13,498 bases of DNA from an uncultured Prevotella sp. (GTDB taxonomy: Bacteria; Bacteroidota; Bacteroidia; Bacteroidales; Bacteroidaceae), in the NCBI GenBank assembly GCA_946999025.1, contig CAMQBP010000032.1:1-13498 (forward strand), written 5' to 3'. Position numbers and translations under genes: made by a program. The stretch's first letter is position 1, and each line of letters opens with the position of its first letter. Shown one piece after another: positions 1 to 7,856 of this stretch. The notes below the pieces were generated by a model, which saw nothing but the letters and a program-made list of their open reading frames with translations, was not told the origin of the DNA and did not search any database.

Positions 1-5
1 ACACC

Positions 6-716
6 GTGAACTTTTATACAGGAGAAATATTTGCCATTGACAAGCCTTATGGCATGACCAGTTTTGGTGCTTTGGCTCATGTGCGGTATGTCATATCTCG
101 CAAGTTGGGCATCAAAAGAATTAAAATAGGTCATGCCGGCACGTTGGATCCATTAGCCACGGGGGTGTTGGTGTTGTGTACGGGGAAAGCAACCAAGCAG
201 ATCGAGCAGTTGCAGGCACATGATAAGGAATATACCTGCACGCTCCAGTTGGGGGCAACCACTGCGAGTTATGATAAAGAACACGAGGTTAATCAGACAT
301 TCCCAACCGAACACATCACACGCGAGCGCATCGATGAGGCACTGAAACAGTTTGTTGGTGATATTCAGCAAACCCCACCAACCTTCAGTGCGTGCAAGGT
401 AGACGGTGAACGATCATACAACTTGCGTCGCGCAGGCGAGGAAGTGGTGCTCAAACCGAAAAGCGTCAGAATTGACGAGATAGAGGTGATGGATTTTGAC
501 CCAACGACCATGCTGCTCAAGTTGCGTGTGGTTTGTGGTAAAGGGACTTATATCAGGGCCCTGGCTCGTGACCTGGGACGGGCTTTAGATAGTGGGGCAT
601 ACCTCACAGCACTGCGCCGGACCCGAGTGGGGACTATCAAAGTAGAAAACAGTATTGACTTCGATCACTTCAAGGAGTGGTTGGATCAACAAGAAATAGA
701 CGAAAAACACCAATAA
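6..716 (+). CDS. truB: tRNA pseudouridine(55) synthase TruB
   Basis: TruB isomerises uridine 55 in the T-loop of elongator tRNAs to pseudouridine. The 236-residue protein shows the family's N-terminal block ending in GHAGTLDPLATGVL (residues 42-55). Its Asp48 matches the catalytic aspartate of E. coli TruB in both position and context. Further TruB signatures are KEYTCTLQLG (about 69-78), the FSACKVDGERSYNLRRAG region (about 127-144) and GKGTYIRALARDLG (about 179-192). The start used is GTG at position 6. Only five bases precede it and the frame is open to the window edge, so an upstream start cannot be excluded, but MNF-GEI-DKP is a normal family beginning and the length is typical. The stop codon is directly followed by the ATG of queA, which indicates translational coupling of two tRNA-modification genes. 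Confidence 0.95.
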   Translation: MNFYTGEIFAIDKPYGMTSFGALAHVRYVISRKLGIKRIKIGHAGTLDPLATGVLVLCTGKATKQIEQLQAHDKEYTCTLQLGATTASYDKEHEVNQTFPTEHITRERIDEALKQFVGDIQQTPPTFSACKVDGERSYNLRRAGEEVVLKPKSVRIDEIEVMDFDPTTMLLKLRVVCGKGTYIRALARDLGRALDSGAYLTALRRTRVGTIKVENSIDFDHFKEWLDQQEIDEKHQ

Positions 717-1883
717 ATGAAACTATCACAATTCAAATTCAATTTGCCGGAAGAGCTTGTTGCTCTGTATCCTCATAGTGTTTACCATGAGATAGTTGAT
801 GAAAAAGGAGAAAAGCATCTCTCCCGAATGACGCGTCGTGACGAGTCAAGATTGATGATTTTGCATCGTAAGTCACAGACCATTGACATGTTCCAGAAGA
901 ACAAAAAGGGCAAACCTGTAGAGGGACAGTACTTGGAGTTCCGTCATGTACTCGACTATTTTGATGAAGGTGACACATTCATCTTCAATGATACAAAAGT
1001 ATTTCCTGCTCGCTTGTATGGAACAAAGGAAAAAACGGATGCTAAGATAGAGGTCTTCCTCTTACGTGAGCTCAATCGTGAAATGCGCCTGTGGGACGTG
1101 TTGGTAGAGCCTGCGCGTAAGATACGCATTGGTAACAAGTTGTTCTTTGATGAAAGCGGAACCATGGTTGCTGAGGTCATCGACAACACCACGAGCCGAG
1201 GACGAACGCTTCGTTTTCTTTACGACTGCCCTCATGAGGAGTTCAAGCGCGAACTTTTTGCGCTCGGTGAGGCACCCTTGCCTCGTTATATCCTCAACCG
1301 TCGTGAGGTTCCGCATGCTGATGCGCACGACATGGAAGATTTCCAAACCATCTTCGCCAAGAATGAAGGAGCCGTAACCGCCGCCGCTACTGGTCTGCAT
1401 GTTACAAGGGAGATGATGAAGCGGATGGAGATTAAGGGCATTCACTTTGCTTATATCACCCTGCATTGTGGTCTCAGTGCGTTCAATAACATTGAGGTAG
1501 AAGACCTGACGAAGCATAAGATGGACTCTGAGCCAGTGAAGATTGATGCCCAGGCCTGTAAGATTGTCAACAAAGCAAAGCAAGAAGGGCATCGTATCTG
1601 TGCCGTTGGGACAAGCGTTGTCAAAGCAACTGAAACGGCTGTCGGTACGGATGGTTTACTGAAAGAGTATGATGGTTGGACCAGCAAGTTCATCTTCCCA
1701 CCATACGACTTTGGCCTGGCTGATACGATGATTGCCAATTTCTATCACAGTATGTCGCCGTTGCTCATGGAAACGGCAGCGTTTGGTGGATACGAGCTGG
1801 TGATGGAAGCCTACAACCTGGCCGTGAAGCATGGTTATAAGTTTGGGTGTTACGGCGATTCACTCTTGATTTTGGACGATTAA
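717..1883 (+). CDS. queA: S-adenosylmethionine:tRNA ribosyltransferase-isomerase QueA
   Basis: QueA transfers and isomerises the ribose of SAM onto preQ1 in tRNA to give epoxyqueuosine, late in queuosine synthesis. Visible landmarks are FNDTKVFPARLYG (residues 90-102), WDVLVEPARKIRIG (126-139), GEAPLPRYI (184-192), VEDLTKHKMDSE (261-272), ICAVGTS (294-300) and PPYDFGLADTMIANFY (328-343). At 388 residues it is longer than the roughly 350-residue E. coli type. The extra length is mainly an N-terminal insert at about 22-80, which I recall as usual for Bacteroidales QueA. Two normally conserved stretches deviate: the family's A-P-T-A-G-L-H reads AAATGLH (222-228), and the glycine-rich TLHVGxGxF reads TLHCGLSAF (248-256). 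The frame is intact. The gene abuts truB with no gap and lies 21 bases before folK, so the three are probably cotranscribed. Confidence 0.93.
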   Translation: MKLSQFKFNLPEELVALYPHSVYHEIVDEKGEKHLSRMTRRDESRLMILHRKSQTIDMFQKNKKGKPVEGQYLEFRHVLDYFDEGDTFIFNDTKVFPARLYGTKEKTDAKIEVFLLRELNREMRLWDVLVEPARKIRIGNKLFFDESGTMVAEVIDNTTSRGRTLRFLYDCPHEEFKRELFALGEAPLPRYILNRREVPHADAHDMEDFQTIFAKNEGAVTAAATGLHVTREMMKRMEIKGIHFAYITLHCGLSAFNNIEVEDLTKHKMDSEPVKIDAQACKIVNKAKQEGHRICAVGTSVVKATETAVGTDGLLKEYDGWTSKFIFPPYDFGLADTMIANFYHSMSPLLMETAAFGGYELVMEAYNLAVKHGYKFGCYGDSLLILDD

Positions 1884-1904
1884 TCGCTATCATAGACACG
1901 CAAA

Positions 1905-2330
1905 ATGACTAAAGAGCATATCGTTTACCTCGCACTTGGTGCCAATCTGGGTGACAGGCGGCGAGCCATTCGCCAAGCTGTTGCAAGAATAGCAGAACAG
2001 ATTGGTCCCGTAGAACGTCAATCTTCGCTCTACGAAACACAGCCATGGGGATTCTCATCGCCCCATGCTTTCATCAATGCTTGCATCTGTTGTCGCACCA
2101 ACATGAGTCCGCTTCAGGTGTTAAGAGCTACCCAGAGAATCGAAAAAGAGATGGGGCGAGTAGAGAAGACACACGATGAACTTTACCAAGACCGATGTAT
2201 TGACATCGACATCTTGTTGTTTGACCATCTCAACATTCAAACTCCTGAACTGACGATTCCACATCGATTGATGCATGAACGCGAGTTTGTGATGGTTCCT
2301 TTGCGTGAGATACTCAAAGAAGGAGAATAA
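1905..2330 (+). CDS. folK: 2-amino-4-hydroxy-6-hydroxymethyldihydropteridine pyrophosphokinase FolK
   Basis: FolK (HPPK) moves pyrophosphate from ATP to 6-hydroxymethyl-7,8-dihydropterin, the step before dihydropteroate synthase in folate synthesis. The 141-residue protein is a single HPPK domain of normal length. It has the opening ALGANLGDR (residues 10-18), SLYETQPWG (41-49), FINAC (56-60), IEKEMGR (79-85), the metal-binding DRCIDIDILLF (96-106) with Asp100 and Asp102 in the positions of the two Mg ligands, and PHRLMHEREFVMVPL (119-133). It is not fused to FolB or FolP. It begins 21 bases after queA, and the leader shows no Shine-Dalgarno sequence. A hairpin shared with convergent rpsO follows five bases after the stop. 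Confidence 0.94.
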   Translation: MTKEHIVYLALGANLGDRRRAIRQAVARIAEQIGPVERQSSLYETQPWGFSSPHAFINACICCRTNMSPLQVLRATQRIEKEMGRVEKTHDELYQDRCIDIDILLFDHLNIQTPELTIPHRLMHEREFVMVPLREILKEGE

Positions 2331-2334
2331 ACAA

Positions 2335-2369
2335 AAGTAGGAGAAAACAAAAGATGTTTCCTCCTACTT
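2335..2369 (-). terminator. Hairpin terminator between convergent folK and rpsO
   Basis: Arms 2335-2348 and 2356-2369 are complementary at 13 of 14 positions, with one A-C mismatch and a 7-base A-rich loop. Read on the minus strand, downstream of rpsO, the hairpin is followed by TTGTTTATTC, a fair U-tract. On the plus strand, after folK, no U-run follows, so it is best assigned to rpsO, though it may stop transcription both ways. The structure is seen directly; its activity is inferred. Confidence 0.7.
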
Positions 2370-2399
2370 CATTCCTTAAGCTAAATAGCACGTTGCGTT

Positions 2400-2669
2400 T
2401 TATCGACGCAAGCCAAGAGCCTTGATGATAGCACGATAACGCTCAATGTCATTATCATACAGATAATCGAGCAAAGAACGACGCTTACCTACCAATTTGG
2501 TCAATGAACGTGCAGTGTTATGATCTTTACGGTGCTTCTTAAGGTGCTCCGTCAAGTGGGAAATACGGTATGAGAACAATGCTATCTGGCTCTCAGCAGA
2601 ACCAGTATCAGAGTTAGACTTTCCGTACTGTCCAAAGATCTCTTCTTTTTTTGCTTTGTCTAAATACAT
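2400..2669 (-). CDS. rpsO: 30S ribosomal protein S15
   Basis: S15 is a primary 16S rRNA binder (helices 20-22) that nucleates the platform of the small subunit. The protein is exactly 89 residues, the canonical length. It carries the family signature HLTEHLKKHRKDHNTARSL (about residues 38-56), followed by LVGKRRSLLDYL and ending RYRAIIKALGLRR. No zipcode extension or fusion is seen. The gene stands alone, divergent from typA and convergent with folK, with its own promoter-like TACCTTTG about 50 bases upstream and a hairpin terminator downstream. pnp, the frequent partner of rpsO in proteobacteria, is not adjacent. The leader is AT-rich without a Shine-Dalgarno sequence, as expected in Bacteroidota. 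Confidence 0.98.
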   Translation of the reverse strand: MYLDKAKKEEIFGQYGKSNSDTGSAESQIALFSYRISHLTEHLKKHRKDHNTARSLTKLVGKRRSLLDYLYDNDIERYRAIIKALGLRR

Positions 2670-2716
2670 AGAACTTTGTTGTTAAAAAATAAAAATGTTG
2701 TGCAATAATGCGGTTG

Positions 2717-2724
2717 CAAAGGTA
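2717..2724 (-). promoter_or_regulatory. Promoter -7 element for rpsO (TACCTTTG)
   Basis: The minus strand reads TACCTTTG here, an exact match to the Bacteroidota -7 consensus TAnnTTTG. The first A of the rpsO start codon is at 2669, giving a predicted leader of about 40 bases. No good TTTG-type -33 element is seen 19-21 bases upstream. The element lies inside one arm of the inverted repeat shared with the typA promoter. Confidence 0.7.
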
Positions 2725-2881
2725 ATGCTTTTAATGTACATTTCATCATCGCTCTTTCATATTTTGTCAGCTTTGAGTCGTTTTTTAACATTTAATAAGT
2801 TCTTTTTTCTCGTTTTCTGTCCATGGATGTCTATTAAGGTATAAAAAATTTAGTTGATAGTTTATAATTACGAATAGTGCA

Positions 2882-2913
2882 TTGCAAATTATAAATTAAA
2901 AGCATTACCTTTG
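2882..2913 (+). promoter_or_regulatory. Promoter for typA (TTG, 21 bases, TACCTTTG)
   Basis: TACCTTTG at 2906-2913 matches the Bacteroidota -7 consensus TAnnTTTG exactly. TTG at 2882-2884 sits 21 bases upstream, an acceptable -33 element. Transcription would start near 2919 and give typA a leader of little over 20 bases, too short for a riboswitch. Confidence 0.75.
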
Positions 2914-2941
2914 CAGTCGTAAAAGTTTAAGGTAACAGAAA

Positions 2942-4744
2942 ATGCAAGACATTAGAAATATTGCCATCATTGCACACGTAGACCACGGAAAAACCACGTT
3001 GGTAGACAAGATGATGTTGGCAGGAAAATTGTTCCGTGACGGACAGGATAACAGTGGACAGATATTGGATGCCAATGATTTGGAGCGCGAACGTGGCATC
3101 ACCATTCTTTCTAAAAATGTTTCTATCAATTGGAAAGGAATCAAAATCAACATCATAGACACTCCCGGTCACTCCGATTTCGGTGGTGAAGTAGAACGCG
3201 TGCTCAACATGGCGGATGGTTGTATCTTGCTCGTAGACGCGTTCGAAGGTCCCATGCCGCAAACCCGTTTCGTGTTGCAAAAAGCCTTGGAGATAGGCTT
3301 GAAACCCATCGTTGTGGTGAACAAGGTGGACAAACCCAACTGTAGGCCCGAGGAAGTGTACGAAATGGTGTTCGATTTGATGTTCTCATTGAACGCCACC
3401 GAAGACCAGTTGGACTTCTCTGTCGTATATGGTTCGGCCAAAAACGGATGGATGTCAGAGGATTGGAAGAAACCAACGGACAATATAGAGTATTTGCTTG
3501 ACAAGATTGTAGAGGTGATACCTGCGCCCAAGCAGCTGGAGGGTACTCCGCAAATGCTGATTACCAGTCTCGACTACTCCAACTACACAGGACGTATTGC
3601 CGTTGGAAGGGTGCATCGAGGCGTTCTTGCCAGTGGCATGAATGTAACCATTAGCCACCGCGATGGCAGTCAGGAAAAGACCAAAATCAAAGAACTTCAT
3701 ACCTTTGAAGGCATGGGGCACGCCAAGACCGACCAAGTGGGTAGCGGTGATATCTGTGCCGTCATTGGGCTGGATCGCTTCGAAATAGGCGACACTATCT
3801 GTGATTATGAGAATCCAGAGCCATTACCTCCAATCGCCATTGATGAGCCTACGATGAGCATGTTGTTCACCATTAACGACTCACCTTTCTTTGGTAAGGA
3901 GGGAAAATATGTCACCTCGCGCCACATCAACGACCGGTTGGAAAAGGAGTTGGAGAAAAATCTGGCTCTCCGTGTGCGTCCTTTCGAGGATGCAACGGAT
4001 AAATGGATTGTCAGTGGACGTGGCGTTCTCCACCTCAGTGTGTTGGTAGAAACCATGCGACGCGAGGGATATGAGTTGCAAGTAGGTCAGCCACAGGTGA
4101 TTTTCAAGGAAATTAATGGCGAACGTTGCGAACCCATTGAGGAATTGACCATTAATGTTCCAGAGGAATTCTCCAGCAAGATGATTGATATGGTGACACG
4201 TCGAAAGGGCGAAATGACCTCCATGGAGAACCAAGGCGAACGTACAAACATCGAGTTTGACATCCCTTCGCGTGGTATCATGGGACTTCGTACCAATGTG
4301 TTGACAGCCTCTCAGGGTGAAGCCATAATGGCGCATCGTTTCAAAGAGTATCAGCCTTATAAGGGAGAAATCACAAGACGAGTGAACGGTAGCATGATTG
4401 CCATGGAGACGGGTACGGCATTCGCTTATTCCATTGATAAACTTCAAGACCGTGGTAAATTCTTCATCGATCCGGGAGAAGAAGTTTATGCCGGTCAGGT
4501 GGTGGGTGAACATGTTCACGACAACGACCTGGTAATCAATGTAACCAAGGCCAAGCAGCTTACCAACGTGCGTGCCAGTGGTTCGGATGATAAGGCACGA
4601 GTGATTCCAAAGGTGATGATGAGCTTGGAAGAGTGCTTAGAGTACATCAAAGCCGATGAACTGTTGGAGGTTACTCCTAAGAGCATGCGCATGCGAAAGG
4701 TAACCCTCGACCATACCGAACGCAAGCGCTTGAACAAAGAATAA
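2942..4744 (+). CDS. typA: Translational GTPase TypA/BipA
   Basis: TypA/BipA is a ribosome-associated GTPase of the EF-G/LepA superfamily, linked to 50S assembly and to growth under cold or stress. All G motifs are intact: G1 AHVDHGKT (residues 11-18), G2 RGITI (51-55), G3 DTPGH (73-77), G4 NKVD (127-130) and G5 GSAKNGW (164-170). A beta-barrel domain II follows (about 205-290), then EF-G-like III and V domains (about 300-480), and then the C-terminal domain unique to BipA with KGEITRRVNGSMIAMETGTAFAY-type sequence. The 600-residue length is normal. The SKMIDMVTRRKGEM and PSRGIMGLRT blocks separate BipA from EF-G and LepA. It is transcribed alone, from a strong-looking promoter to an intrinsic terminator. 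The start is the first ATG of the frame and places G1 at the usual distance. Confidence 0.98.
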   Translation: MQDIRNIAIIAHVDHGKTTLVDKMMLAGKLFRDGQDNSGQILDANDLERERGITILSKNVSINWKGIKINIIDTPGHSDFGGEVERVLNMADGCILLVDAFEGPMPQTRFVLQKALEIGLKPIVVVNKVDKPNCRPEEVYEMVFDLMFSLNATEDQLDFSVVYGSAKNGWMSEDWKKPTDNIEYLLDKIVEVIPAPKQLEGTPQMLITSLDYSNYTGRIAVGRVHRGVLASGMNVTISHRDGSQEKTKIKELHTFEGMGHAKTDQVGSGDICAVIGLDRFEIGDTICDYENPEPLPPIAIDEPTMSMLFTINDSPFFGKEGKYVTSRHINDRLEKELEKNLALRVRPFEDATDKWIVSGRGVLHLSVLVETMRREGYELQVGQPQVIFKEINGERCEPIEELTINVPEEFSSKMIDMVTRRKGEMTSMENQGERTNIEFDIPSRGIMGLRTNVLTASQGEAIMAHRFKEYQPYKGEITRRVNGSMIAMETGTAFAYSIDKLQDRGKFFIDPGEEVYAGQVVGEHVHDNDLVINVTKAKQLTNVRASGSDDKARVIPKVMMSLEECLEYIKADELLEVTPKSMRMRKVTLDHTERKRLNKE

Positions 4745-4770
4745 TTGTTCGTTTAGACTGACAAACAAAG

Positions 4771-4801
4771 AAATCCTTGCCCAATGTGGCAAGGATTTTT
4801 T
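4771..4801 (+). terminator. Intrinsic terminator of typA
   Basis: An 11-bp perfect stem (4771-4781 with 4788-4798, core ATCCTTGCC/GGCAAGGAT) closes a 6-base loop and runs into a T-tract ending at 4801. It begins 26 bases after the typA stop. This is a canonical Rho-independent terminator. Confidence 0.92.
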
Positions 4802-4945
4802 GTACATACTCGACAGACTGACTTTCTTGACATCGATAGAGTCGATTAAAAGCGGAACTCATAATAAATGTTAATCTACCCATGCAGTTCACCTTAAGCA
4901 TCGTATGCGAGTATGTTTGGGGTAGTGTAATGTAAATTCAACATC

Positions 4946-4975
4946 ATGATTTTCTGCCTGGTGCATGAAAATCAT
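4946..4975 (-). terminator. Bulged hairpin downstream of fbp, possible terminator
   Basis: ATGATTTTC (4946-4954) pairs with GAAAATCAT (4967-4975). The stem continues inward as TGC/GCA (4955-4957 with 4963-4965) across a single bulged T, leaving a 5-base loop. It lies about 30 bases past the fbp stop in the direction of fbp transcription, so it could end the six-gene operon. No U-tract follows on the minus strand, so it may be a processing or stability element instead. A 10-base palindrome, TACTTAAGTA (4979-4988), sits between it and fbp. Confidence 0.4.
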
Positions 4976-5005
4976 CCCTACTTAAGTAAGTGTATAAAAC
5001 TACTT

Positions 5006-7006
5006 CTATTTTCTCTTGATGTCTCTTTCTTTCAAGAACCCGTGTCGGTAGGAATACAATAGTGCTTCAAGATCTTTGACTTGCTGCTTAATCTCTTTTC
5101 CTTTGTCCGTGTCAGAAACCAGCATACGGTGGCTGCTCATCTCCACAATTTGTGTGGTGCTTACGATGTCGGTGCCCTGTAAGATGGCATCGTTAGTGCT
5201 GGTGAAAGGTTCGTGCTGAACAAGTTGTAGGCCACGACTGTGATAAACCAGCGTATAGCCAGCGATACCCGTTTCCTTGTGATAGGCTTGTGAGAATCCT
5301 CCGTCGATGACAATCAACTTACCATTTGCCTTGATGGGGTTTTCTCCCTTCGTGACATGCACGGGGACATGCCCATTGATGATGTGTCTGTTCTCGCCCG
5401 TTACGCCAAAAGCATCCAAAATGCGGTCGGCGGTTGTTTCTTGGTCACGCAATTTAAAGTAGTTGCCTTTCTCTTCTTTGTGTGTTTCCTTGTCGGCGAT
5501 GAAGTATCGTTCGAAGGTAGACATCTTCGATTTGTTAAACAAAGGACTGTCCGGTCCGCACCACAGGTAAGTAAAGTAGTCGATGGCGTATTCCCGTTCT
5601 TCTTTACATGTGTCATTCTGGAATGCCGCACGAATCATCATACCCGTGTTGTGCATCAGTTCTTTACCGGCGTATTTCTTACCTGGATATATTTCTACCT
5701 CCTTCAAAGAACCATTTTCGTTCAAGGGAATGGATGCATGGAAGAGCAGGTTGCCATTGTAGACGCCATACATACAGCCATGTTGCAGCAAGAGTTTGAT
5801 GTGCTTGTGCAGCTTTTCACTCACCATGAAAGAATGGTTCAGTCGGTTCATTAAATCTTGTTCCTCGGGAGTCAACTCATTCGGATGCTTTGGATCGACG
5901 GTAGGAAAGTTGTTTCCATGCAGCGGATATTCTTTTCCATCCAGCAGAATGGTTCCTTTTTCATAATCAATATTGTTGAACAGTGCACGGTTTTGCATCT
6001 TCCATTCCGGATGTTTCTCAAACAGTTTACCCTCTTCCTTGAATTGAATGATGGCAATGGCCTTGTGCATCAGTGCTGTGAGGCGGAGCGTTTTCTCGTC
6101 TATCTCTTTCGATCCGCTCATGAGGCGCGGGTAAAATTCTTCACAAGGATCGTCCCCATACGTCTCAAGGGCAAAGGTCGCCAAGGGCACCAGGTTGATG
6201 CCGTAGCCTTCTTCCAATGTAACGAGGTTGGCATACCGTAGCGAAAGACGGATGACGCTGCAGATACAAGCATTGTTTCCGGCGCTGGCTCCCATCCAGA
6301 TAATGTCGTGGTTTCCCCATTGAATGTCCCAATTGTGATACTTTTCCATGAAGTCCAGGATGATGTGTGCACCGGGTCCTCGGTCGTAGATGTCGCCAAG
6401 GATGTGCAGTTGGTCAATGACCAGTCGCTGGATGACATTGGCCAAGGCGATAATGAAATCGTCAGCCCTGCCAGTAGAGATGATGGTTTCGATGATGACT
6501 TGATAATAAGCAATCTTATCATTTTCCTGTGAATCCTCGTGCAGCAGCTCTTGTATGATGTAACTAAACTCCTTTGGCAGCGCCTTACGAACCTTCGAGC
6601 GCGTGTATTTGCTGGAAACATCCCTGCATACCTTCACCAATTGATAGAGTGTGATGTGGTACCAGTCGTAGATATCCTTCTCTGTAGCTTTCACCAGTTC
6701 GAGTTTTTGCTCGGGATAATAGATAAGTGTGCACAGCTCGCATTTCTCGCTTTCACGAAGTGAGTTGCCAAAAAGCTCGTTCACCTTGCGCTTGATGTTG
6801 CCTGACGCGTTTTTCAATACATGTTGAAAAGCTTCGTCTTCTCCATGAATGTCTGCCATGAAATGCTCAGTTCCCTTTGGCAGATGGAGAATGGCCTGCA
6901 GGTTGATAATCTCTGTACTTGCATCAGCTATGGTTGGAAACGATAATGATAACAAATCTAAGTATCGCAAATCTTGTTCAATTTCCTCATGTTTCATATT
7001 CATCAT
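5006..7006 (-). CDS. fbp: Class III fructose-1,6-bisphosphatase
   Basis: This gluconeogenic enzyme hydrolyses fructose 1,6-bisphosphate to fructose 6-phosphate. The 666-residue protein belongs to the calcineurin-like metallophosphatase family typified by B. subtilis Fbp, unrelated to class I or II FBPases. Metal-binding motifs are DIHG (residues 52-55), GDIYDRG (204-210), GNHD (231-234), NGHVPV (544-549) and IDGGFS (567-572). The N-terminal EIINLQAILHLPKGTEHFM is characteristic of the family. Length is close to the usual 640-670, with no break. Met1, Met2 and Met4 are all possible starts; the first is used, 20 bases after the upstream gene's stop. It is the last gene of the minus-strand run, so it is probably read from the upstream operon promoter; no separate promoter is seen in the 20-base gap. 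Confidence 0.95.
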   Translation of the reverse strand: MMNMKHEEIEQDLRYLDLLSLSFPTIADASTEIINLQAILHLPKGTEHFMADIHGEDEAFQHVLKNASGNIKRKVNELFGNSLRESEKCELCTLIYYPEQKLELVKATEKDIYDWYHITLYQLVKVCRDVSSKYTRSKVRKALPKEFSYIIQELLHEDSQENDKIAYYQVIIETIISTGRADDFIIALANVIQRLVIDQLHILGDIYDRGPGAHIILDFMEKYHNWDIQWGNHDIIWMGASAGNNACICSVIRLSLRYANLVTLEEGYGINLVPLATFALETYGDDPCEEFYPRLMSGSKEIDEKTLRLTALMHKAIAIIQFKEEGKLFEKHPEWKMQNRALFNNIDYEKGTILLDGKEYPLHGNNFPTVDPKHPNELTPEEQDLMNRLNHSFMVSEKLHKHIKLLLQHGCMYGVYNGNLLFHASIPLNENGSLKEVEIYPGKKYAGKELMHNTGMMIRAAFQNDTCKEEREYAIDYFTYLWCGPDSPLFNKSKMSTFERYFIADKETHKEEKGNYFKLRDQETTADRILDAFGVTGENRHIINGHVPVHVTKGENPIKANGKLIVIDGGFSQAYHKETGIAGYTLVYHSRGLQLVQHEPFTSTNDAILQGTDIVSTTQIVEMSSHRMLVSDTDKGKEIKQQVKDLEALLYSYRHGFLKERDIKRK

Positions 7007-7026
7007 CTGTTTTTATCTTTCGTTCA

Positions 7027-7854
7027 TTATATATTGCTTGTTGAGTTGATGGCCTCTTTAATTCTTTGAGTTTGTTTGTCATTCAGTGGGTCTAATGGCA
7101 TGAAGCCTTCGGTAAGCCGGTAATCTTCACTCAAAACCTGCATGATACGAGCCGCAAATTGTTCTTCGTTGAGTTGCTCCAGCATGTCGTTGAGTACGTC
7201 TTCATCGTATTCCAAACTGTTCAACGTATCGTTCAGTTCCTTCAATGTCTGTTTCTTGATGTTGCGACGGTGATATTGATAACGCAGATAAAGAAGGGCA
7301 TGGCACACCTCTTTTTCAGGACTGTCGTCATTGGAAAAGATGTTTAGTTTCTCTTGGATGCGTTGGTGTGTCAGCCGGTCGTGTGCCTCGAGAATCTCGT
7401 GATACAGCTTCATCGTTTCATGGGCCATCGCTTCGGGCGAGGTCATGGAAGTAGTCACGGCATTGGGTATGACGTGAATTTGCTCATTCCATTTCCTCTT
7501 TTCCATTTCCTGCTTTTCAAGTCCTCCCCAAACGATGAGAGCCGAAGCCTGTTGGGTAGCTTGTTTCTGTGCAGATATCCGCAAAACTTGGGTGGGAGTT
7601 GGGTGCTTGGGAAAATGCCACGGAGCCAGTTGTCCCAAGGAAGAGAAGGCTGTTGGAATCAATAGTCTATGGCATTGTTCCAATTTCTTATGAGCCGAAG
7701 CATCCCAAGCACCGAAAACATGCACGATATCGGGGAACTCATGGGACAGCTCTATCTCGTCGTATCTTTGAAGATACTGTTGAAGCATCGACTGATGAGC
7801 TTGATAGTCTGGGCTGCCAGCTGTCTTCTTGGACATGTATAGTTCTACTCTCAT
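7027..7854 (-). CDS. Half glycosyltransferase-4-like protein of unknown function
   Basis: I do not recognise a named family. The 275-residue product opens like the acceptor-binding Rossmann half of a GT4/GT-B glycosyltransferase: MRVELY as first strand, DIVHVFGAWD (about residues 42-51), LLIPTAFSSLG, ALIVWGGLE and IHVIPNAV (about 126-133), the last resembling the VIPNGV hinge motif of GT4 enzymes. Where the donor-binding second domain should begin, it turns instead into a charged helical segment (about 140-275) with no GGR..KG or E-x7-E nucleotide-sugar motif. There is no signal peptide or membrane segment. The ATG at 7854 lies two bases after the GT2 stop; a GTG at 7857 would overlap that stop by one base. 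Tight coupling to the GT2 suggests a partner or accessory role. A free-standing transferase with a degenerate second domain is the alternative. Confidence 0.7.
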   Translation of the reverse strand: MRVELYMSKKTAGSPDYQAHQSMLQQYLQRYDEIELSHEFPDIVHVFGAWDASAHKKLEQCHRLLIPTAFSSLGQLAPWHFPKHPTPTQVLRISAQKQATQQASALIVWGGLEKQEMEKRKWNEQIHVIPNAVTTSMTSPEAMAHETMKLYHEILEAHDRLTHQRIQEKLNIFSNDDSPEKEVCHALLYLRYQYHRRNIKKQTLKELNDTLNSLEYDEDVLNDMLEQLNEEQFAARIMQVLSEDYRLTEGFMPLDPLNDKQTQRIKEAINSTSNI

Positions 7855-7856
7855 CA

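Larger units (their letters stand above)
2715..2915. repeat. 21-base perfect inverted repeat carrying both divergent promoters
   Basis: The 21 bases at 2895-2915 on the plus strand recur exactly on the minus strand at 2715-2735; both contain AAAAGCATTACCTTTGCA. Including five flanking bases the match is 24 of 26. The arms are 159 bases apart and each encloses the TACCTTTG core promoter of the gene it faces, rpsO on the left and typA on the right. This is read directly from the sequence. That the two genes share promoter strength or a common regulator is inference. Confidence 0.8.

Noticed and set aside
1062..1592. 176-residue antisense frame within queA
   Set aside because: Lies entirely under queA, whose motifs are clear; no protein features of its own.
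3881..4519. 212-residue antisense frame within typA
   Set aside because: It overlaps a fully conserved BipA gene and shows no domain or start context; a shadow of typA codon use.
4912..4919. Exact TAnnTTTG (TATGTTTG) on the plus strand between typA and fbp
   Set aside because: No -33 element upstream and no plus-strand gene downstream; it faces the 3' end of fbp. Kept out as a chance match.
6953..6960. TAGATTTG on the minus strand
   Set aside because: It matches TAnnTTTG but lies inside the fbp coding region, after its start codon, so it is unlikely to drive fbp.
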